This document shows positions 28,622 through 37,898 of a stretch of 64,000 bases of DNA, one piece after another. The translations under genes and the position numbers were made by a program. The notes under the pieces were generated by a model. It saw only the letters and a program-made list of their open reading frames with translations. It made no database searches and was not told the origin of the DNA. The stretch is from Debaryomyces hansenii CBS767 (lineage: Eukaryota > Ascomycota > Pichiomycetes > Serinales > Debaryomycetaceae), in contig NC_006049.2 of the NCBI RefSeq assembly GCF_000006445.2, forward strand, positions 1,178,001 through 1,242,000, read 5' to 3'. Every line of letters begins with the position of its first letter. Positions within the stretch are counted from its first letter, which is position 1.

Positions 28622-29968
28622 TTAATACTGTGGGATTTTCGAATCGATTTCTTTACTCCATTTATTTATGCCACCCTTAATATCCTTTACTTCATTGAAA
28701 CCAAAATTTTCTATAAGCTTCTTCGTAGCCATTTGAGAATCATTGCCATAGCGACACATCACAAATGTATTTGTATTCTTATCGAAATTGGAAGGAAGGT
28801 ACGAATCGATATTGTCCGCTTTGATGAATGTGGGATCCCATGCGATGTTGATGGAATTAGGCAATTTTGTAATTTCATATTGCTCTTTGGGTCTTACATC
28901 TATAAGTATAGAATTCTCGCCCTGTGAGCTATTAATGTAGTTGTGATATTCCTGTACACTTATCCTTAATTCTGGAGCTAGTACATTTGGATTAACTCTT
29001 CCACAAAATTCAGCATAGTCAATGTCATTATCGGAAATTGTACTTTTTAATACAGTTGGGTTATTACCACATACTGCACAATTCGCTTGCTTATTTCTCA
29101 TCTTGAACACTCGTATTTGTTGTTGTGGATATCCTGAGTACATAGACAAGAAAGGTTTGAAAGTCTCATCTGTATAGAAGTCCGTAATTACTTTTATTGC
29201 TTCTAAGGCCATTGTAATTCCAATTAAGCCAATAGCTGGTCCGACAACTCCACCATCAGAACAAGATGTAACAGATCCAGGAGATGGAGGTTTGGGGTAA
29301 AAACACCTATAGCACGGACCAATTCCATGAAAGTTTAGTATTGATAATTGTCCATCTGTCTTCAACCCAGATCCACTAACAATAGTCTTCCCACATATGA
29401 CAGAGACATCATTTATCAAATATCTAGTTGCTGGCGTATCTGTGCAATCTAAAATAAGATCATACTTTTCAATGATATCAAAAGCATTATCATTCGAGAG
29501 CCTAAAAGGATATGTATTAACCTTAACATGTGGGTTTAGTTTATTTATGTACCTTTTGGCAGATTCACATTTATGGATTCCGACACTTTCCGTAGTATGT
29601 AAGACTTGTCGATGTAAATTACTAATATCTACCAAGTCGTCATCAATTATACCGATTTCTCCAACTCCTGAGGCTGAAAGATAAAGCAAAGCAGGACAAC
29701 CTAGACCTCCAGCACCAATGAATAATACTTTACTCTTTTTAAGTTTTACTTGTGAAATAAGAGATCCAAACTGTGGCACTATCATTTGCCTACCGTATCG
29801 TTTATATTCATCAGAAGAAAAGTACTCATCTATCTTTGGATATTTTGCATCATATTCATATTGATCGGAAACAGTTGACACGGCCGATTTACTTTCCTTA
29901 AGCTTTGCATTCTCCAATTCGAGTAGCCTTATCTTTTGCAATAAGTCCTCCCTCGATAAGTCATTCAT
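28622..29968 (-). CDS. UBA4: E1-like sulfurtransferase activating Urm1 (MOCS3 type)
   Basis: A 448-residue two-domain enzyme that adenylates and thiolates Urm1 for tRNA wobble-uridine thiolation and protein urmylation. The N-terminus is a short coiled coil. The ThiF/MoeB adenylation domain has YGRQMIVPQFG, the ATP motif GAGGLGCPALLYLSASGVG (~residues 86-104) and DLILDCTDTPATRYLIND. Zinc is held by CYRC and CAVC pairs. The catalytic adenylation-domain Cys region VTSCSDGGVVGP is present. The C-terminal rhodanese domain (~330-448) has the persulfide loop CRYGNDSQ (Cys near residue 405). All key residues are intact. Confidence 0.97.
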   Translation of the reverse strand: MNDLSREDLLQKIRLLELENAKLKESKSAVSTVSDQYEYDAKYPKIDEYFSSDEYKRYGRQMIVPQFGSLISQVKLKKSKVLFIGAGGLGCPALLYLSASGVGEIGIIDDDLVDISNLHRQVLHTTESVGIHKCESAKRYINKLNPHVKVNTYPFRLSNDNAFDIIEKYDLILDCTDTPATRYLINDVSVICGKTIVSGSGLKTDGQLSILNFHGIGPCYRCFYPKPPSPGSVTSCSDGGVVGPAIGLIGITMALEAIKVITDFYTDETFKPFLSMYSGYPQQQIRVFKMRNKQANCAVCGNNPTVLKSTISDNDIDYAEFCGRVNPNVLAPELRISVQEYHNYINSSQGENSILIDVRPKEQYEITKLPNSINIAWDPTFIKADNIDSYLPSNFDKNTNTFVMCRYGNDSQMATKKLIENFGFNEVKDIKGGINKWSKEIDSKIPQY

Positions 29969-30195
29969 GCTTATTTATATCATGTACAGTAATTACTTTT
30001 AGAGATGATGGATTAGGCTAAATTTTTCTTTTGTGCGAAAGGTAGCATAAACTCTACAAGGAAGGATATAAAAGAATTTTATCAATTATAAATACACGTA
30101 TAAAATATGTAAAGACATTGATACAAAGTAATATCTACGCTGATTGCTGAAAGATTAAATATCAAGTTCAATCCCAAAAAACGCGTTAACAGCAT

Positions 30196-31008
30196 TTAGA
30201 CAATCTTTTGTTTAACGAAGAAACCCTTCAAGTGACGTAATTGGTAGACACATGTTCCAATCAAGACTAACAATTGAATGATAGACCATCTAACAACTCT
30301 CGAGTTAGTGGTTTCGGATTGGTCTCTGAATATAGCTTCTCTTTTCCTCATGTGTTCTTGTTCCCAGTGGATTTCTTCCAACTTCTTGTTTAAATTTTGG
30401 ACCTTCAAAGTTAAGGCATCAACTCTGTGGGTAGACTTGGAGTCAATGTAGTCATGGGAAGAACCGGTAGCAACATCAAAGAAAATACGGTGTGCCTTAT
30501 TGCTAGAACCATCCGAGTACTTTGGGGTTAAGCAGAATTTATGCTCACCAGAATCCAAAGATGTGAACGTAAATTTACCGTTTGGATTAGACTTTTGGTC
30601 TACAACCTTGTGGTCATTGTCAAAGGTTTCCTACGTTTTGTTAGTAATTCATGCTATATTTTCACCTAGCTTTTCACTTAGCTTTTCACCTGGCTTTTCG
30701 CCCAGCTTTTCACCAGCTCGGCACTTCCCCAAGTTTTATGCCCATTATGTAGCATAATCTGTGAATTTCATCAAAAAAAATCAAGTACTTACTTCAACAG
30801 TAATCTGCAATTGTAAATTGTGGTTCTTAACATAATCTCCGTTGTTGGTCAATTCGGTGGCATCTATTTTACCAACGACTAATGTGTCCTGACTTAATTC
30901 TTCAAAGAAGCATCTAGTTTCACCAGTTTTCAAATAGAAATGTAAACCGTTGGTGAATTGAACTAACACCAATAACGCAGTTATAAACGTAGCAATAAAA
31001 GACTTCAT
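30196..31008 (-). CDS. p24-family COPII cargo receptor (ERP1/ERP5/ERP6 type), two exons
   Basis: A 216-residue p24 protein of early secretory vesicles. Exon 1 is 31008-30793 (72 codons), with a signal peptide and the GOLD domain start FYLKTGETRCFFEELS. The intron is 30792-30631 (162 nt; donor GTAAGT, branch point TTACTAAC, acceptor TAG). Exon 2, 30630-30196, begins ETFDNDHKV and continues through SGEHKFCLTP, a coiled coil (LTLKVQNLNKKLEEIHWEQEHMRKREAIFRDQSE), one TM helix and the cytosolic tail RHLKGFFVKQKIV with FF and KxK-type sorting signals. The Cys pair (RCFF, KFC) is conserved. The intron contains five 12-bp repeats. Confidence 0.9.
30659..30719. repeat. Five imperfect 12-bp tandem repeats inside the ERP intron
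   Basis: On the + strand, the units TTTTCACCTAGC, TTTTCACTTAGC, TTTTCACCTGGC, TTTTCGCCCAGC and TTTTCACCAGCT follow head to tail. The transcript strand is the complement, so the spliced-out RNA carries GYTRGGTGAAAA-type units. The array occupies over a third of the 162-nt intron. Confidence 0.85.
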
Positions 31009-31194
31009 TATTGACTAATCAACACCTAATTCTAATAAATTTCTATTATGAAGTTTTATACATTGAAATTTGATTCGAAAATTAACGCGTGTTCACATCA
31101 ACGCACAAAAGTCGTACCCAAGTTTGCGTAATGCGTACTAAGGGGTTCCTTAATAACGATATAAATACTATCAATTGAACAAAGGGAAGTAGCC

Positions 31195-31503
31195 ATGGGA
31201 TACGTGTTACAAGTAGATTTTAAAATGAATGGACCATTCGGGGACGAAATGGCGGAGCAATTCAGTGGTTTAGCAAAAAGTATCAATGAAGAGGAAGGGT
31301 TCATGTGGAAAATTTGGACAGAAAGTCCCGAAAGAAATGAAGCTGGTGGAATCTACGTTTTCGAAACTAAAGAAACAGCAGAAAAATATTTAGATATGCA
31401 CTCAAAGAGATTAGCTGGGTTTGGAGTTACGGGTGTCAATGCAAAAATCTTTGCTATAAATTCTAAACTTAGTGAGATCACTAATGGTCCAGTAAAACAA
31501 TAG
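31195..31503 (+). CDS. YdhR-family putative mono-oxygenase (dimeric alpha/beta barrel)
   Basis: A 102-residue protein of the ydhR mono-oxygenase-like family, a ferredoxin-like dimeric alpha/beta barrel. Signature segments are FKMNGPFGDEMAEQFSGLAKSINEE, then FMWKIWTESPERNEAGGIYVF and AKIFAINSKLSEI. From memory of the bacterial family these blocks are nearly colinear with enterobacterial YdhR, at roughly half identity and without internal gaps; this needs an alignment to confirm. Function is not established; bacterial members are proposed to act on aromatic compounds. It is a single-exon gene with start ATG at 31195-31197, between an ERP gene and ESF1. A bacterial origin is possible. Confidence 0.85.
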   Translation: MGYVLQVDFKMNGPFGDEMAEQFSGLAKSINEEEGFMWKIWTESPERNEAGGIYVFETKETAEKYLDMHSKRLAGFGVTGVNAKIFAINSKLSEITNGPVKQ

Positions 31504-31595
31504 GTTGTAAAATTTGAGGAACCGATTATATGCGAGTTGCGATTTGTAGCTCAATGATGCAAATATAGTTATATATTATGTATTTAGTATTTAGT

Positions 31596-33617
31596 TTACT
31601 TCTTATTATGCTTACGTTTCAATTTATTCACCAAGTTATTAAGATCGTTTGAGTTGTGTTCATTTGTAGCATGCTTCTTCTGCTTCTTAGTACCTTGCTT
31701 AGCTGGCTCATTAAGGTTTCTTTTCGAACGTTCCTGTAAGATCTTCTTCATTGTATTAGTCTTTTTGAATTCACTGCTTGTAGGATCAATGGCGTAGTCA
31801 TGGCTTTCGAAGATTTCCTTGAAACGAGGATCGTTCAAATCTGCCTTGAAGTCGTCTTGGACCATTTCATTGTCAATGTTCTTCTTATTCTTCTTGCCCT
31901 TTCTGTTCTTCTGCTTCTCCAGTTTGATGACGTCCTTCATGTTGAAGTGGTGAGCCTCATTATCGCCATTTTCTTCGTCCATCATGACCAATTCCAATTG
32001 AGCCTTCGTTTTATCATCATCGTCACGAGAAACCTTACCCTTTGATTTTTTGCCTTTGGTTACCTTAGCAGTATTCTCGGTATCCTTTTGATCATCATTT
32101 TCTTCTTCTTGAGTCTGCTTGAACTTCTCCATTCTACGCTTACGACGTTCCTTTTCTTTACGCTTGTATGCAGCAATGGTAGATTCTTCCTGTTCCTCTT
32201 CTTCCTCGGGTACCTTACCTTCGGCTTCGTTTAATGCAGGGTTGAAAGTAATTTCCATGTCTACATCTTCTTCTTGGTTATCTGCCTCCTTTTTGTTAAA
32301 TCTGTTACCTAATAAGCTTTGATACTTATTCTTTAAATCGTTATTGGTAGTTTCGTTCTCACTTTCATCACTATCGGAGGCAAGGTACGCTTTGAAATCC
32401 ATTTCGTCGATTTCCTTCTGCGAAAATTGTCTTGTCGAAACGTTCAATCTTTCCTTCGGAGTCTCGTCCCATGTCAACTTGACCTTGGAATGTTGCAATG
32501 CATCCGTCACGAAAGTAGAATTTGGTTTATAATTAGATGGAATCTTTGTACATACATCGTTCGACTCGCTTTCATCAAAGTCCATTCCTTCTGGGATGTA
32601 TCTTAAATCGAATATGTTGGCTGTGGACTCGTATTCGGTACCATCACAGTTGTCGTAAATCTTCTTTGCAGTCGAGACAGAATCACATCTAACGACAGCA
32701 TAATAGTATCTCAATCTCTGTAATTGGTATCGACGTAATGCTTTACTATCGTAATCTTCTTCTCCATCATCCTCTTGATATAATTTACGTGCAGCCTTTT
32801 CTAAGTCATCTTTGTTATTGACGTCAATTTCGGAATCAGAATCATCAGAATCAGATTCCACTTTACTACGTTTGCTCTTAAATAAGTCTCTTGGTGGACC
32901 TTCGACTTCTTCTTTTTGCATTTGCTCCTTACCAAATTCGGATGGATATATACTGATGGATTTAATTGATCCTCCAGTTGGAACAAACGACAAGAAAGTT
33001 GCCATTAAGTCAACTGCTCTTAAATTATCCCAGTCCATATTGACAACTGCAAATGAGTCAGACGGTTCACCTTCCTCTGGTTTGCCTTCTTCAAGTTCGA
33101 TTTCAGACTCAACTTCGGATTCGACGTCAGATTCAGAATCCAGTTCGGAGGATGAGTCCTCCTCCGACGATTCCAAACCCTCACCTCTAGCACGATCAAC
33201 AAAAACGCTTTCCGCTTCATCTTCTTCATCATCATCATCCTCTTCTTCCTCTTCATCGTCACCTTCGCTTTCTACCTTGGCGAGCTTTTCTTCTTCTTCT
33301 TTTTCCTCCTCGTCTTCACTAGCCTCATCGTCACTAGATTCCTCATCTTCGTGCTTGTAGTACTTATCAAAATCTTTTCCAGAATCTTGATTCTTTAACT
33401 TTCTTCCGTATCTATCAATTTTCACCTTCTTTCCCATGGCCCCCTCATTCAATTTGCTCATCTCCTTCTTACTAAAACGATCATCAACCTTTACCTTGAC
33501 ATTTTTCAAGTTAGGCAAATTGAACCTGGGATCATTGTGAACCGACGAAAATCTCGAGTCTTTTATTACCGGACGGTCAGATTGCGAGGAACCTTCTTTC
33601 TTGCTTCCCTTGGCCAT
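31596..33617 (-). CDS. ESF1: Nucleolar pre-rRNA processing factor Esf1
   Basis: A 673-residue nucleolar protein of the SSU-processome environment, needed for early 18S rRNA cleavages. The N-terminus has SRFSSVHNDPRF and KVKVDDRFSKKEMSKLNEG, the Esf1 pattern. A long acidic stretch (residues ~85-180, Asp/Glu/Ser) follows. The central domain contains AVVNMDWDNLRAVDLMATFLSFVPTGG and the RRYQLQRLRYYYAVVRCDSVSTAKKIYDNCDG block. The C-terminal NUC153 motif (DPRFKEIFESHDYAIDPTSSEFKKT) and a basic tail end it. S. cerevisiae Esf1 has 628 residues. Low-complexity acidic runs give spurious Ser-rich frames on the other strand. Confidence 0.95.
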   Translation of the reverse strand: MAKGSKKEGSSQSDRPVIKDSRFSSVHNDPRFNLPNLKNVKVKVDDRFSKKEMSKLNEGAMGKKVKIDRYGRKLKNQDSGKDFDKYYKHEDEESSDDEASEDEEEKEEEEKLAKVESEGDDEEEEEDDDDEEDEAESVFVDRARGEGLESSEEDSSSELDSESDVESEVESEIELEEGKPEEGEPSDSFAVVNMDWDNLRAVDLMATFLSFVPTGGSIKSISIYPSEFGKEQMQKEEVEGPPRDLFKSKRSKVESDSDDSDSEIDVNNKDDLEKAARKLYQEDDGEEDYDSKALRRYQLQRLRYYYAVVRCDSVSTAKKIYDNCDGTEYESTANIFDLRYIPEGMDFDESESNDVCTKIPSNYKPNSTFVTDALQHSKVKLTWDETPKERLNVSTRQFSQKEIDEMDFKAYLASDSDESENETTNNDLKNKYQSLLGNRFNKKEADNQEEDVDMEITFNPALNEAEGKVPEEEEEQEESTIAAYKRKEKERRKRRMEKFKQTQEEENDDQKDTENTAKVTKGKKSKGKVSRDDDDKTKAQLELVMMDEENGDNEAHHFNMKDVIKLEKQKNRKGKKNKKNIDNEMVQDDFKADLNDPRFKEIFESHDYAIDPTSSEFKKTNTMKKILQERSKRNLNEPAKQGTKKQKKHATNEHNSNDLNNLVNKLKRKHNKK

Positions 33618-34222
33618 TCTTTCGTTCTGTTGCTGTTAAATCTTACCTTTCTCTACGCCAACTACTATCTAAAAAGACCATAATTACAAAAAAAATCGAT
33701 GCGGCTCATAGCGACCATCGGGTACATGCACGACTCAACTTTCCATACCGGCTGGTTAACCAGATATTAAGATAAAAGCTCTTAGACGCAGCTTTCACTA
33801 TCATTGCAACGATGATCACATAATTTTTGTAATACAACCCACAGAATCAGAATCACTTCTTGTAAAGCCGTGCTCGGTTGTGGTTTTATGCTACCGCAAT
33901 CGAATTGCAAAATTTGTACATTAACAAAAATTCTCCAAGAGAAGGATATTATATTTTCACCGAAACTCTAAAATCTTTCTGTTTAACCTCCATATACACA
34001 TACGTATACATATCGTGTTGTTAAAATACAGTATCGCCTAACGAAGCAAGTTATCGAATAAACCACAAATATGTATACTTCATGTGACCATAGTCACGCG
34101 TTTTTGATCGGTCACTATATATGGTCAACAAAATACCAGAAGGATGAAACAACGTTCTTTCTGAATAATAGTAGTAATTTACAGAATTTCACTTAAACAA
34201 ATACAGTTGAACCATAATAAAG
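33618..34222. promoter_or_regulatory. Divergent promoter of ESF1 and PFY1
   Basis: About 600 bp with no gene. The ESF1 side contains GGCTCATAGCG (33693-33703), one mismatch from a PAC element. The PFY1 side has TATA-like sequence near 34115-34120 (ACTATATATGG). Confidence 0.4.
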
Positions 34223-34603
34223 ATGTCGTGGCAAGCATACACCGATAACTTAGTTTCCTCCGGTAAAATTGATAAAGCAGCGTTATATTCGAGAGCAGGG
34301 GACTCATTGTGGGCTCAATCATCGAACTTCCAATTGGATCCTAAAGAAATCACTGGCATTGCGAAGGGATACGATGATCCATCAGACTTACAAGCCCATG
34401 GTTTACATGTCCAGGGCCAAAAGTACATGCTTTTGAGAGCCGATGACAGATCTATCTATGGTAGACTTGATGCCGAGGGAGTTGTTGCAGTCAGAACCAA
34501 ACAAGCTATCTTGATAGCCCATTACCCAGCCGGAGTTGTTGCAGGTGAAGCAACCACTGTTGTTGAAAAATTGGCAGACTATTTAATTAGTGTCAATTAT
34601 TAA
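34223..34603 (+). CDS. PFY1: Profilin
   Basis: A 126-residue profilin, the actin-monomer and poly-proline binding protein that feeds formins. It starts with the family signature [14 protein letters not shown] and ends with the amphipathic helix [14 protein letters not shown]. The core [21 protein letters not shown] and AILIAHYP match yeast profilin, whose length (126) is identical. The reading frame is intact from ATG to stop, so no intron is needed here, whereas the S. cerevisiae gene has one near its start. Confidence 0.97.
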   Translation: MSWQAYTDNLVSSGKIDKAALYSRAGDSLWAQSSNFQLDPKEITGIAKGYDDPSDLQAHGLHVQGQKYMLLRADDRSIYGRLDAEGVVAVRTKQAILIAHYPAGVVAGEATTVVEKLADYLISVNY

Positions 34604-35275
34604 GGCCTGTCCGAATTCGGGCACTTGAATACCAATTTGCGTTATGTGGCCACGGGCTCTTTTCACGCTGTCATCACCATACTCTCGGTAACGGCTGTAT
34701 GAGATGATGTATTATGTAGCGGGAAGTTTATAGTAACTAATATTATACAAGTATTGTAACTGTAGGGGTTTGCTACTCAAACTGTGACTACTATGTCATG
34801 ATTATCGGCCTGATACCATATATATTACATTTTTACCACTCAATTCGCTCAATATATACATTATCTATAGACATTACATTCTGAAGGACTTATACCCTTG
34901 CAACGGTGCACCCTCTAGTGAAAAAACTGCAGAGCAAGCACTTCAAACAGGGTTTCTACCATTTTTGTAAGCCATTGAGAACCCATAGTCAATGAATCAC
35001 TCAATTGCCTCTTGACTCGATCCAATTTCTCGAGCAATGCGTCGCCACTAATTCTGCCCGTCCTATTTCTTATGGAATGTTCATGGTGGCTCTTCGGTAT
35101 AGAGCATGGTATCCTGAAGATCACGAAAATGACACAAAACCGCAAAATTCATTTTGATTTCTCACACGACTAATTTCTAAAGACTCTGTCGTTATTGGTT
35201 AATGAAAAATTGAATAAATGTTTGTATAAGAACCCGTCTTTTGATAGGATTTTTAATTAGATACACCAAGTAAAG
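34604..35275. other. Intergenic between PFY1 and the mitochondrial-like gene
   Basis: No supported gene. A - strand frame at 34915-35145 has an amphipathic-looking stretch but begins without an ATG and is not retained. A TATA-like run lies at 34855-34860. Confidence 0.5.
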
Positions 35276-35746
35276 ATGTTTGCAAGAACAGCCAGAAGTA
35301 CGCGTCACATAAAGAACGTATGGAGAAGAAGCTATTCGACAGAAGAACCTAAAGGTGGTAAACCTAAAGATATTGAAGTTAATGTAACCAAAATTTTCGG
35401 TATCGCTGCTTTAGCTGGGGGATTATATGTTTACAAGAATTCATCCGAAAGAAAAGAACCTCTCATAAAGACACCATTATACAATCAAGTCGATGAACGT
35501 GAAAACTTAAGAAATGAAAACTATCTTAAACGTTACAAATCATCATTCATGAAGTCATATATTAAAGACAGAGGTGGAATAGGTCAAAGACAATACAGAC
35601 GTATTAGCGAAGGGGCAGTTCCAACCAATCTTATTCCAACACACTCGCCATTTGGCAACCAGTTTGGTGCTGGTATTAAAACCGATAATTTAGGTCCTCG
35701 TAAGGAGCGTATTAGAGTGTATGCTCCACTTAAATCCGACCAATAA
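35276..35746 (+). CDS. Probable mitochondrial inner-membrane protein, function unknown
   Basis: A 156-residue protein I cannot assign to a family. The first ~20 residues are rich in Arg and free of acid (FARTARSTRHIKNVWRRSYST), a good mitochondrial presequence, with RSYS-T as the likely processing region. One hydrophobic helix follows near residues 42-53 (IFGIAALAGGLYVY). The remainder is basic and looks compact, with motifs FMKSYIKDRGGIG, RRISEGAVPTNLIPTHSPFG and PRKERIRVYAPL. The plan (presequence, single TM, basic domain in matrix or intermembrane space) suggests a respiratory-chain accessory or assembly factor. Start ATG follows an A-rich leader. Confidence 0.65.
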   Translation: MFARTARSTRHIKNVWRRSYSTEEPKGGKPKDIEVNVTKIFGIAALAGGLYVYKNSSERKEPLIKTPLYNQVDERENLRNENYLKRYKSSFMKSYIKDRGGIGQRQYRRISEGAVPTNLIPTHSPFGNQFGAGIKTDNLGPRKERIRVYAPLKSDQ

Positions 35747-37673
35747 TCAATTGAAAGCATTTTAAAACCAATCATTCACTAGCCTGTGGTGTGCTATCGG
35801 ACGTAGTTGTCGGGGTAGCAGCATTTGTTTATTAGGAGTATGTGGGCACAATGTCACCACACTTATATTAGATTTACAACATTGAAATTCTACATTTCTA
35901 TTCTTCTATTTCATACATTTAATAAATCAGAAAGTTATTATTACACATGTAGGGAGATGCCATTTGCAGTTGAGATCACCTAATGAGAGTTCTTGATGTA
36001 ATTGCCAACTCTGGGTGTGCTAGATTTACTTCCACAGAGCCACCGTTTAAGCTAAGCCATCCATCAACATTGACAATCTAATCTGAGGGAGAACAGTCTT
36101 ATTCAATAGAAAATACATTTAACAGCTATTCACTTCTAAACTATTGCAAAGCTCTTAAGGTCCTCTCTATCACCTACTGATATCTTTGTTATAATTTACG
36201 CATACCAGCCACAGGTATGGGCATAAGAGCTTTTATCACGAAATTCAAGTCTGTCGTTTTCTATACTTACTCATATCCGAGTTGGCTTCCCTTGTCATTC
36301 CTGATTCGATCTTACACCTAGCCACTGACTTGCGGCGATCGCTTCTCGTCTAATATTATAGTATGACTATCTGTTATTTTCAAAGGAAATACTTAGTAGC
36401 TTCTCCGTATATAAGTACTAACTGCTTATGCCGACTACCAACTTCAATGTCCACCATACTGGGAATGTGATTCATGATTTATGTAGCACTTGTGTATTAC
36501 ACGACCAATGGTATTATAGTCTGCAGCAATTTCAGAAATTGCTGGCGAAACGCCAATAATGATAAGGGTATTAAAGCCAAATGTCTACCACAGTTTTTTC
36601 AGCATCTCGTGGGTGAAAATGCGTTGAAGCATAACTCGTTTCAAAAGTGGCAAAAAATCCCTGACAAATTTGGAGGTAATTATACGACTTTAAAAGGTGG
36701 TAATGTCTGATTAATTATGGCATATCTCTCTTTGTAACTTATATTCTTTATCGGATTGCGTATCACTACTTACTGAAAGAAGTTCATTTCATTTGATGTC
36801 TTGTAAATCTATGGACTTTGAGCTGAAATTTTGCGAATATTTTCGACAGGGGAAAAGATAGCAGTAAGCAACATCGCAATGTCAAAGTTGGGCCGTGGAT
36901 AATTATCACAGGAGGCAAAACGTAGGAAAATAGTGACTATTATGTTTTGTAATATAGCATTCTTCAGAACAGATTTGCAACCAACAATTTTGAAATACGC
37001 TTTCTGAAATTTGTGTTCCAAATTTGCGACCTGGTATTTTAATTTGATAACGTAATTTATGATATGATGGTTGTAAACACATCATAAATTTACTGCTACA
37101 GGAGTATAGTACCAAAGGTGGGGTGACAACATTCATTGGTTGAAAGTATGAGTTAATAAGCATCCAAAATCATTACTAACTCACGTCGTAATTAATTCAT
37201 ATCAAGTAGCTCCTGGAGGACGATCAATCCTTCCCTATCTAGTTACTTCGACCAGAAGTGTGAGTTAAGGCGATCAAATAACGCTATCGTTAATCTCTTT
37301 ATACTAACTTTTAGTAAGGCTGAAGATCGAAAAGGGAAGCACCCACTCTATTAAATGTAGGTCCCATAAATGTATGTCTCGCCTCTTTGAGATTTATATT
37401 CCTCCTTTAGGAGGAATATTTTAAGCGAATAAACTGTATTCTTTACAGACGACCACTCAATGGCTTTTATAATAACATACTGTTAAGATACATGTAATAA
37501 CATACTGATGTGACATAAAAATAGAGAAAATATATCGATCTAAATGTATTACAGAATAATAGATAAGAGGGAAATCCCTTTTATGATAGCGAGTATATAA
37601 ATAAAATAGACTTCTTTTTGATTTGATTGACAGGTTGAAAATTAACTAGAGCTTTGACCACCCATTGGCACCT
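35747..37673. other. 1.9-kb ORF-poor region, possible decayed sequence
   Basis: The longest gene-free stretch in the window. Only short frames without family features occur (for example 36474-36710). It contains a perfect 10-bp inverted repeat (37396-37419) and a 13-bp direct repeat TAATAACATACTG (37470-37482 and 37495-37507). No recognisable LTR ends, tRNA or transposon protein were found. Confidence 0.55.
37396..37419. repeat. Perfect inverted repeat (10-bp arms, 4-nt loop)
   Basis: ATATTCCTCC - TTTA - GGAGGAATAT. It is flanked by AT-rich DNA. It could form a stable hairpin in RNA or be a relic of a mobile element end. Confidence 0.8.
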
Positions 37674-37898
37674 TCAGTCCATCTGGATGTAATGAAACCA
37701 CTTGCCTTCTTCAAATATTGTAGCTGGTTGTCCACTTTGGGCAGCGTATTTAGCCAGTTGTGCGAGAAAGTCTTGTTTAGTTTTCTCGAACTTTTCTTTC
37801 TTCTTTTCTTCTTTCTCCAACTGTGCTTCAAGTACTTTAATGTGGACCGCATCTTTTGCATTAGCAAGCCTGTCCTTCATATCACTGAATCTTCCCAT
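37674..37898 (-). CDS. Small charged helical protein (74 aa), unknown
   Basis: A 74-residue frame that I think is a real gene. It has an ATG in a favourable context (AATAAAGAAA before ATG), a length and composition unlike random AT-rich frames, and a long Lys/Glu helix (VHIKVLEAQLEKEEKKKEKFEKTKQDFLAQ) able to form a coiled coil, followed by a C-terminal FEEGKWFHYIQ. Codon 48 is CTG, read as Ser in CTG-clade yeasts. No family recognised. It sits in a gene-poor interval with 1.2 kb of open upstream sequence. Confidence 0.5.
   Translation of the reverse strand: MGRFSDMKDRLANAKDAVHIKVLEAQLEKEEKKKEKFEKTKQDFLAQLAKYAAQSGQPATIFEEGKWFHYIQMD

Noticed and set aside
32812..33360. Serine-rich 182-codon + strand frame
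   Set aside because: It is the complement of the acidic Asp/Glu-rich coding region of ESF1, a known artefact.
34915..35145. 76-codon - strand frame with an amphipathic segment
   Set aside because: No ATG at its start; internal ATGs leave very little; no splice acceptor/donor pair that extends it convincingly.
36474..36710. 78-codon frame in the gene-poor region
   Set aside because: No domain or homology signal; position and composition fit random ORF.
35747..37673. Solo LTR of a Ty-like element
   Set aside because: No TG...CA ends with target duplications could be identified and no retroelement protein remnants were found.
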